From assembly GCA_016872875.1 (NCBI GenBank), contig VGYW01000486.1, positions 1-6,013 on the forward strand: a stretch of 6,013 bases of DNA. Reading direction: 5' to 3'. The stretch's first letter is position 1, and every line of letters begins with the position of its first letter. The notes under the pieces were generated by a model. That model saw only the letters and a program-made list of their open reading frames with translations. It had not been told where the DNA came from and did no database searches. Source of the stretch: Planctomycetota bacterium (GTDB taxonomy: Bacteria > Planctomycetota > PUPC01 > DSUN01). A program made the position numbers and the translations under genes. Of this stretch, positions 1 through 4,307 are shown one piece after another.

Positions 1-213
1 GCGACCCAGGTGTTTGACCCACTATGGGTACTTTGGCGATCCAGACCCATCCGGGGCGGTCCCACCATACTGTATCAACTGTGCGACACAGGTGTTTGAC
101 CCACTATGGGTACTTTGGCGATCCGGACGCATCCCCGGCCGTTTTTCCCATACTGGGTCAACTGCGCGGTCACTTGACCCACTATGGGCGTCTTGGCGGT
201 CCGCGCGGCCCAA
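1..213. repeat. Tandem 82/83-bp repeat with five alternating copies of a 15-bp site
   Basis: Two full units (1-82 and 83-165) and a partial third (from 166) share the core TTGACCCACTATGGG followed by TACTTTGGCGATCC. The core stands at 14-28, 96-110 and 174-188. A near-inverted copy, CCCATACTGGGTCAA, lies at 147-161 (one mismatch to the core) and a weaker one at 64-78. Five sites thus alternate in orientation, spaced 50, 32, 51 and 27 bp apart start to start. The third unit diverges after about 200. Short open frames here are by-products of the repeat and I call no gene. From memory, multiple GACCCAC-type sites occur at the ends of IS21-family transposons, so this could be an element end whose genes lie left of the window; that is a guess. 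The tandem structure itself is certain. Confidence 0.85.
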
Positions 214-215
214 AC

Positions 216-235
216 CCCCTGGCCCGCTCCAGGGG
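216..235. repeat. GC-rich 7-bp hairpin
   Basis: CCCCTGG at 216-222 pairs with CCAGGGG at 229-235 around a 6-base loop. No T-tract follows on either strand, so it does not fit an intrinsic terminator. The surrounding stretch from 189 to 286 otherwise shows no gene or clear signal. Confidence 0.4.
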
Positions 236-286
236 CGCCGCTCCTGAGCCGAAGGCCCGGGCTAGGCGCGAAGGCACGAGAAGAAG

Positions 287-375
287 CAGGTAAAATGATT
301 GCGGGTATAATGATAGGAGAAAAACGGAAGATCGAATTCTGATCTGAATCATTCTACCCGTAGTCATTTTACCTG
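287..375. repeat. AT-rich 89-bp inverted repeat overlapping the glycosyltransferase stop
   Basis: A 28-base arm at 287-314 (beginning CAGGTAAAATGA, then CGGGTA, ending AATGAT) is the inverted copy of 348-375, with 25 of 28 positions matching. Two of the three mismatches would be G-U pairs in RNA. The 33-base loop holds a second small hairpin, AGATC at 329-333 with GATCT at 341-345. The element is clearly poorer in GC than its surroundings. The glycosyltransferase stop codon (364-366) and its last residues, QVK, fall in the right arm. It could be a non-autonomous mobile repeat or act as an mRNA 3' end stem. No U-tract supports a standard terminator. From memory, CAGGTAAAATGAT-type repeats recur in planctomycete genomes. 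Confidence 0.8.
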
Positions 376-2067
376 TTTTCTTGCTCCTTCCGCGACAGTG
401 GAGTAGACCTCCACCAGGTCGCGGCCGTGGCGCTCCCAGGGGTAGCTCTCGGCCTCGCGGCGGGCCGCCGCGCCCATCGCCGCCAGCTCGGCGGGGTGGT
501 CGTGGAGCCATTGGAGCTTCTCCGCAATCGCATCGGGCGAGCGAATGGGCACCACGAATCCGCTCTCCCCCTCCACCACGGCGTCCTTCGAGCCGGTGTT
601 CTCCGACACCACCACTGGCCGCCCGCTCGCCATCGCCTCCAGGACGACGAGGGGGAAGCCGTCCTCGATTGCGGGCAGCACCAGCACCGAGGCCGCCGCG
701 TAGACCGCCGGCATGTCGCGCGCGAAGCCGGGCGTCTCGAAGGCGCAGCGGCGGCGGAAGTCGTCCACCCGCCGCGCGATCGCCGGCTCGATCCCCCCGC
801 AGAGCACCAGGCGGCTGTCCCCCAACCCCACCCTCGCCCAGGCCTCGAGGAGGTCCAGCGCCCCCTTTCGCAGGCCGATCTCACCCACGAACAGCACCGT
901 GAAGCGGTGGCACAGGCCTCCAGCCTGTGGGTCACAGGCAAGATGCCTGTGCCACCCCCCACCTGCCTGCGGGCGGTGGCACAGGCCTCCGGCCTGTGGG
1001 TCACAGGCAAGATGCCTGTGCCACCCCCCACCTGCCTGCGGGCGGTGGCACAGGCCTCCGGCCTGTGGGTCACAGGCAAGATGCCTGTGCCACCCGCCCC
1101 CTGCCTCCGGGTGGTGGCACAGGCCTCCGGCCTGTGGGTCACAGGCAAGATGCCTGTGCCACCCCCCACCTGCCTGCGGGCGGTGGCACAGGCCTCCAGC
1201 CTGTGGGTCACAGGCAAGATGCCTGTGCCACCCGCCCCCTGCCTCCGGGTGGTGGCACAGGCCTCCGGCCTGTGGGTCACAGGCAAGATGCCTGTGCCAC
1301 CCCCCACCTGCCTGCGGGTGGTGGCACAGGCCTCCGGCCTGTGGGTCACAGGCAAGATGCCTGTGCCACCCCCCACCTGCCTCCGGGTGGTGGCACAGGC
1401 CTCCGGCCTGTGGGTCACAGGCAAGATGCCTGTGCCACCCGCCCCCTGCCTCCGGGTGGTGGCACAGGCCTCCGGCCTGTGGATTGAAGCGGGCCAGGTC
1501 CACCCCGTAGGGGCTTTGCACCACCTTGTGCTCGGGAAAGCCCATCTCGATGAAGCTCTGTCGGCAGAACGACGAGGGGACGTGAACGAAGTCCGCGATC
1601 TCGTACTCGGCCAGACAGCGCTCCACCAGCCTGCCCATGCCCGCCGGCTTCGGGAGGCCGAACCGCTCGCTCTCCTCTTCGAGCAGGCGAGCCTGGACGG
1701 CTGCGTGGGCCGAGCCGCGCTCCACGAAGCTCACCGCCCCCCTTGCTCGCGCCCGGCCCAGAGTCGCCAGACAGTGCGAGTTCCAGCCGTGGAAGACCTC
1801 GAAGCTCTCCGGCAACTGCCTCGCCGCCCAGCGGTCGTAAGCCCAATCCTTCAGGCGCCAGTAGGTGTAAGCCGGCAGCCGGAGGAACCGCCGCGACGGG
1901 AACCAGGTGGAGCGAATCAGCTCCGTGGGAATATCCGAAGGCTCGTGCCCCAGGCACAGGAGCCGCTCCAGGCATCCCGCCTGCCAGATGCCGCGCGCGG
2001 CGTGGTACGCCGTATTCCCGATCCCGCCGCCCGCCAGCCGAGAGCCGATTGAATAGACGACCCGCAT
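364..2067 (-). CDS. Family 4 glycosyltransferase with an in-frame repeat insertion in the interdomain linker
   Basis: This is a predicted retaining, GT-B fold glycosyltransferase of 567 residues that would move a sugar from a nucleotide-sugar to a glycan or lipid acceptor in the cytoplasm; donor and acceptor cannot be read. The N-terminal domain (1-197) opens MRVVYSIGSRLAGGGIGN, with the Gly-rich loop, and ends in the family motif PYGVDLARF (187-194). The C-terminal domain (388-567) opens FTVLFVGEIGLRKG, with the Lys-containing phosphate loop, and carries EDGFPLVVLEAMASG (468-482). This is an E-x7-E-like motif whose first acidic residue is Asp469 and last is Glu477. Between the domains, residues about 198-387 are eight 23-residue repeats (AGGLCHHPEAGGGW...) plus six residues, encoded by the DNA array at 906-1482. 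Without them the length is about 377, normal for GT4. The ATG at 2067 is chosen because it gives the usual family start. An in-frame TTG at 2217 lies inside the predicted -35 box. A short-spaced AGGTG precedes the ATG. Whether the enzyme still folds is unknown. Confidence 0.85.
   Translation of the reverse strand: MRVVYSIGSRLAGGGIGNTAYHAARGIWQAGCLERLLCLGHEPSDIPTELIRSTWFPSRRFLRLPAYTYWRLKDWAYDRWAARQLPESFEVFHGWNSHCLATLGRARARGAVSFVERGSAHAAVQARLLEEESERFGLPKPAGMGRLVERCLAEYEIADFVHVPSSFCRQSFIEMGFPEHKVVQSPYGVDLARFNPQAGGLCHHPEAGGGWHRHLACDPQAGGLCHHPEAGGGWHRHLACDPQAGGLCHHPQAGGGWHRHLACDPQAGGLCHHPEAGGGWHRHLACDPQAGGLCHRPQAGGGWHRHLACDPQAGGLCHHPEAGGGWHRHLACDPQAGGLCHRPQAGGGWHRHLACDPQAGGLCHRPQAGGGWHRHLACDPQAGGLCHRFTVLFVGEIGLRKGALDLLEAWARVGLGDSRLVLCGGIEPAIARRVDDFRRRCAFETPGFARDMPAVYAAASVLVLPAIEDGFPLVVLEAMASGRPVVVSENTGSKDAVVEGESGFVVPIRSPDAIAEKLQWLHDHPAELAAMGAAARREAESYPWERHGRDLVEVYSTVAEGARKQVK
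906..1482. repeat. 69-bp tandem repeat array, 8 full copies plus 25 bp, inside the glycosyltransferase gene
   Basis: Units begin at 906, 975, 1044, 1113, 1182, 1251, 1320 and 1389, with a partial copy at 1458-1482. Each unit is a nearly invariant 51-bp part followed by an 18-bp variable part. The 51-bp part starts GGTGGCACAGGC and ends with its inverted copy GCCTGTGCCACC. Inside it are two 19-base hairpins, CACAGGCCTCCGGCCTGTG and CACAGGCAAGATGCCTGTG, each with an 8-bp stem and 3-base loop, separated by GGT. Units 1 and 5 carry CCAGCC in place of CCGGCC, shortening the first stem. The period is 23 codons, so copy number can change without shifting frame. Five of the six frames are open across it; the remaining minus frame meets a TGA in each unit. 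From memory, peptides read from such repeats (TGILPV, HRQDACAT) are common in misannotated ORFs of PVC genomes. Confidence 0.97.
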
Positions 2068-2070
2068 TGG

Positions 2071-2076
2071 CACCTG
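2071..2076 (-). promoter_or_regulatory. Weak ribosome binding site of the glycosyltransferase
   Basis: Read on the minus strand, CAGGTG lies three bases before the ATG at 2067. This is shorter spacing than usual, so translation may be modest. Just upstream, CCCC (2084-2087) could pair with GGGG (2077-2080) next to the site. Confidence 0.4.
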
Positions 2077-2095
2077 CCCCGCTGGGGGAACAGAT

Positions 2096-2135
2096 GATCC
2101 GACCGATCCGACGGATCCGACGGATCCGACCGATC
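2096..2135. repeat. 9-bp microsatellite GATCCGAC(C/G), four copies plus a partial
   Basis: Copies start at 2096, 2105, 2114 and 2123, followed by GATC at 2132. Each junction makes a GGATCC or CGATCC step. The tract lies in the predicted untranslated leader of the glycosyltransferase mRNA, 29 to 68 bases before its start codon. Translated, it gives the (GSV)n or (SDP)n strings of spurious upstream extensions. The self-complementary units could form hairpins in RNA. Confidence 0.9.
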
Positions 2136-2160
2136 GAGCGCCCAAGCCACCATCGAGCCT

Positions 2161-2178
2161 TGCCCTATCAGCCCTATC
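2161..2178. repeat. Short duplicated 9-mer in the leader
   Basis: On the minus strand GATAGGGCT is followed directly by GATAGGGCA lower in the same leader, just downstream of the predicted transcription start. It may be chance or a small operator-like duplication. Confidence 0.35.
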
Positions 2179-2188
2179 TCCACTTGGC

Positions 2189-2217
2189 AGTGTAGCCGCG
2201 CGCCTGAGCCGTGTCAA
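2189..2217 (-). promoter_or_regulatory. Sigma-70-type promoter of the glycosyltransferase gene
   Basis: On the minus strand a perfect -35 box TTGACA (2217-2212) is followed after 17 bases by TACACT (2194-2189), matching four of six bases of TATAAT. Predicted transcription starts near 2182, leaving a leader of about 115 bases before the ATG at 2067. It begins 20 bases after the ATPase stop codon, so the glycosyltransferase is probably expressed independently of the transporter, though read-through is possible because no terminator is visible between them. Confidence 0.65.
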
Positions 2218-2237
2218 GGAAGAGGCCTCCGTGGCGC

Positions 2238-3311
2238 TCAGGAGGGAAGCACGTGGACGGCTTCGGGCGGGAAGGCAAGGAGGTAGGTCTGGCCGGGGAC
2301 GAACGATTCGGCGGCGCCCGCGCTGTAGACGACGATGGGCACGGCGGCGTCGAACTCGAGGCGGCGGTAGACGCCGCGGTCGCTGACGCGGCGCAGGACG
2401 GCGGGGAGGGAGTTCGTGATACGTGATTCGTGATGCGTGAGAGGAGAGTCGGCGGGGGCGCAGTGGGTGCCGTGGACATGGATGTCCTCGGGGCGGATGA
2501 TGAAGGTCACTTTTCCGCCGTGGCGGCCGCTGGCGGCGAGGCGGTGGCCGGCGAAGGCGAGCTCGCAGCCGCCGTCAGGCAGTGGGCTGGCGGCGGCCTG
2601 GAAGATGTTCTCGGTGCGGAAGAAGCGGGCGACGAACTCGTCGGCCGGCCGCCGGAGGAGTTCGGTGAGGGGGCCGGTCTGGACGACCTGGCCGTCGTTC
2701 ATCACGCCGGCGCGGGAGCCGACGCTGAGGGCTTCCTCGACGCTGTGGCTGACGTGGACGGTGGTGATGTGGAGTTCTTCGTGGATGCGGCGGAGCTCGC
2801 CGCAGAGGCGCTCGCGGCTCGATTCGTCGAGGGCGCTGACCGGCTCGTCGAAGAGGAGCACCTGGGGCTGGGTGACGAGTGCGCGGGCGAGTGCGACCTT
2901 CTGGCGCTCGCCGCCGCTGAGGTTGCCGGGCCAGCGCTGAAGCAGGTAGCCGATGCCCAGTAGCTCCACGAACTGTTCCGTGCCCTCCTTGATCAACGCG
3001 GCGGGCCAACGGCGCGCGCGGAGGGGGAAGGCGATGTTCTCCTGCACGGTGAGGTGCGGGAAGAGGCCCTGGTGCTGGGGGACGTAGCCGATGCCGCGGA
3101 GGCGGGGCGCGAGGGACGTCACGTCCTCCCCATCAATCTCGATTGTCCCGCCGTCGGGGCGGATGAGGCCGCAGAGGCACTCGATGAAGAGCGTCTTGCC
3201 GGAGCCCGTGGGGCCGAGGAGGATGAAGTAGTCGCCGCGGGCCACGTCGAGGGCCAGGCCGCGGAGAGCGAATGCGCCGATGCGGAGGTTGAGGCCGCGG
3301 ACGCGGATCAT
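2238..3311 (-). CDS. ABC transporter ATP-binding protein, molybdate/tungstate (ModC/WtpC) type
   Basis: This 357-residue ATPase would drive oxyanion import on the inner face of the membrane. In order: Walker A GPTGSGKT (33-40), Q-loop Gln79 in YVPQHQGLFPHLTV, signature LSGGERQ (131-137), Walker B VLLFDEP (151-157) and H-loop His189 in HVSHS. All key residues are present. After the nucleotide-binding domain, FIIRPEDIHV (270-279) leads into a C-terminal TOBE-type domain (about 300-357) of the kind that binds the anion or regulates ModC-type ATPases. The ATG at 3311 overlaps the permease TGA as ATGA, and a strong GGAGGTG (3321-3327) stands nine bases upstream, so the two genes are translationally coupled. 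Residues about 291-300 (LTHHESRITN) come from a 7-bp microsatellite at 2414-2441 that interrupts the start of the TOBE part. Substrate class is inferred from the family and neighbours; sulfate or another oxyanion is not excluded. Confidence 0.88.
   Translation of the reverse strand: MIRVRGLNLRIGAFALRGLALDVARGDYFILLGPTGSGKTLFIECLCGLIRPDGGTIEIDGEDVTSLAPRLRGIGYVPQHQGLFPHLTVQENIAFPLRARRWPAALIKEGTEQFVELLGIGYLLQRWPGNLSGGERQKVALARALVTQPQVLLFDEPVSALDESSRERLCGELRRIHEELHITTVHVSHSVEEALSVGSRAGVMNDGQVVQTGPLTELLRRPADEFVARFFRTENIFQAAASPLPDGGCELAFAGHRLAASGRHGGKVTFIIRPEDIHVHGTHCAPADSPLTHHESRITNSLPAVLRRVSDRGVYRRLEFDAAVPIVVYSAGAAESFVPGQTYLLAFPPEAVHVLPS
2414..2441. repeat. 7-bp microsatellite (T/A/G)CGTGA(T/G), four copies, inside the ATPase gene
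   Basis: TCGTGAT, ACGTGAT, TCGTGAT and GCGTGAG follow each other without gaps. On the coding strand they specify about THHESRITN at the junction of the nucleotide-binding and TOBE domains. The frame is kept through the tract. From memory, ITNHESRIT-type peptides from such tracts are frequent in intergenic DNA of repeat-rich environmental genomes, so this looks like an intergenic repeat that has landed in a gene. Confidence 0.8.
3308..3311 (-). other. ATGA stop/start overlap coupling permease and ATPase
   Basis: The permease TGA (3310-3308) and the ATPase ATG (3311-3309) share bases. The perfect Shine-Dalgarno GGAGGTG inside the permease end supports coupled translation and a fixed ratio of the two subunits. 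Confidence 0.85.
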
Positions 3312-4150
3312 CGGTTCATCCACCTCCGCCCGGGCGCCAGGGCGTGGACGAGGACCAGTGCCACGGATGCCGCGGCGAGCATGATGAGCGCCACGGCCAG
3401 GGCAACCTCCATCCGGCCAATCGAGAGCTCGAGCTGGACGGTTGTGGCGAGCACTTCGGTCTTCATGCGGGTGGTGCCCGTGAAGATCATGAGAGGGCCG
3501 AAGAGGCCGACGGCGTGCGCCCAGGCGACGATGGCGCCGGCGACGATGCCGTTGCGTGCCATCGGGAGAGCGACGCGCCAGAAGGCCTGGCCGCGCGTGC
3601 AGCCGAGGGTGAGGGCGAGGTCTTCGAGGCGGCGGTCCACGCTGTCGAACGCCGCCGCCGCCGCCCGGATGCCGAACGAGGCCGAGACCATGAACTGGCA
3701 CAGGATGATGCCGGGCACTGAGTAGACGAACTCGACCCAGGTCGTCTCGATCCACTTGCCAATGGGCGTGCTGAAGAAGACGAGGAGGGAGAGGCCGATG
3801 ACGACGGGCGGCAGCACGATCGGCAGGTCCACCACGGCGTCAACCAGCGCGTGGCCCGGAAAGCGGTAGCGGCTGAGCGCGTAGCCCACGGGCACCGCGA
3901 AGAGGACGATGAAGGCCACGGAGACGAGCGAGGTGAAGATGCTCAGCCAGAGCGCGTGGAGCACCTCGCGCGAGCCGAGAGCCTCGCGGAACGACTTGGC
4001 GTCGGTGTAGAAGAGATCCGTGACGATGAGCACGACGACGAGGAGGAGGAAGACGGCCAGGAAGGCCACGGTGGCGACGGAGAAGACCGACACACGCGGC
4101 CCGGCCACGGGGCCTCGTGGGGCTTCGGGGGTGGGGGCGCGGCGGATCAA
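3308..4150 (-). CDS. ABC transporter permease, molybdate/tungstate (ModB/WtpB) type
   Basis: This 280-residue inner-membrane protein would form the homodimeric pore of the importer. It shows about six hydrophobic segments: near 23-45, 66-90, 105-126, 142-165, 203-223 and 248-271. The cytoplasmic EAA coupling motif, EDLALTLGCTRGQAFWRVALP (176-196), has the conserved Gly183 and would dock on the ATPase. VGLFGPLMIFTGTTRMKTEVL (214-234) resembles molybdate-type permeases. No ATG fits the N-terminus. I choose TTG at 4150 because GGAGAGGA (4160-4167) stands nine bases upstream and the length suits the family; GTG at 4108 (266 residues) is the alternative. The frame is open upstream to 4516, but that part is the low-complexity inverted repeat and antisense of the preceding gene, not protein. 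The gene follows the binding protein after a 157-bp gap and overlaps the ATPase by four bases. Confidence 0.87.
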   Translation of the reverse strand: MIRRAPTPEAPRGPVAGPRVSVFSVATVAFLAVFLLLVVVLIVTDLFYTDAKSFREALGSREVLHALWLSIFTSLVSVAFIVLFAVPVGYALSRYRFPGHALVDAVVDLPIVLPPVVIGLSLLVFFSTPIGKWIETTWVEFVYSVPGIILCQFMVSASFGIRAAAAAFDSVDRRLEDLALTLGCTRGQAFWRVALPMARNGIVAGAIVAWAHAVGLFGPLMIFTGTTRMKTEVLATTVQLELSIGRMEVALAVALIMLAAASVALVLVHALAPGRRWMNR

Positions 4151-4159
4151 GGAGCGGGG

Positions 4160-4167
4160 TCCTCTCC
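4160..4167 (-). promoter_or_regulatory. Ribosome binding site that decides the permease TTG start
   Basis: GGAGAGGA on the minus strand lies nine bases before TTG at 4150. It sits just downstream of the long inverted repeat (4186-4295), which could affect access to it. Confidence 0.55.
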
Positions 4168-4185
4168 GGTGGTCAAACCATCGCT

Positions 4186-4295
4186 GATCTTCAATCGTCC
4201 TCGTCGTCGTCCCTCGTCCTCGACTCCTCCCCTTCCCAAAGCCAGAGGGATCGAGGACGAAGGACGAGGACGAGGGACGAGGACGATAGCAGATC
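4186..4295. repeat. Long imperfect inverted repeat of GTCCTCGTC-type sequence between binding protein and permease
   Basis: The left arm (about 4186-4233) runs GATCT, then ATCGTCCTCGTC, then CCCTCGTCCTCGA. The right arm (about 4249-4295) is the complement, with GAGGACGA units ending AGATC. The arms match well apart from a small insertion or deletion from the repetitive GTC/GTCCTC units. The loop is about 15 bases. On the transcript it would make a large GC-rich stem directly after the binding-protein stop (4308) and before the permease ribosome site. Such stems commonly protect the upstream mRNA and lower downstream expression, which would suit a binding protein needed in excess; that role is inferred. 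It may equally be an inserted repeat element. Confidence 0.75.
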
Positions 4296-4307
4296 GGTCG
4301 CTGGTCC

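Noticed and set aside
14..293. Small ORFs in the left repeat region.
   Set aside because: They arise from repeated units, have no good ribosome site and no recognisable motif.
216..380. Intrinsic terminator for the glycosyltransferase.
   Set aside because: Hairpins are present but no U-tract follows on the minus strand.
906..1482. Possible CRISPR array (51-bp repeat, 18-bp spacer).
   Set aside because: The 18-bp parts are recurring variants of one sequence, not unique spacers, the repeat is too long and strongly palindromic throughout, and no cas genes are near.
427..2052. Long plus-strand frame of 541 codons antisense to the glycosyltransferase, and other plus and minus frames through the repeat.
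   Set aside because: The repeat leaves five of six frames open and the GC-rich antisense strand has few stops. The minus-strand frame alone shows conserved domain motifs.
2068..2217. Start of the glycosyltransferase at TTG 2217 with a GSVGSVGSV-rich N-terminus.
   Set aside because: The TTG is the -35 hexamer, the extension is translated microsatellite, and MRVVYS at 2067 is a typical GT4 start.
2430..3725. Plus-strand frames opposite the ATPase and permease genes.
   Set aside because: The minus strand has all the ABC motifs; the plus frames are low-complexity Ala/Gly/Glu or Arg-rich shadows.
3312..3755. Extension of the ATPase frame upstream of 3311.
   Set aside because: It would overlap the permease by over 400 bases; the ATGA overlap with GGAGGTG at the right distance fixes the start, and the extension reads as Pro/Arg-rich antisense-like sequence.
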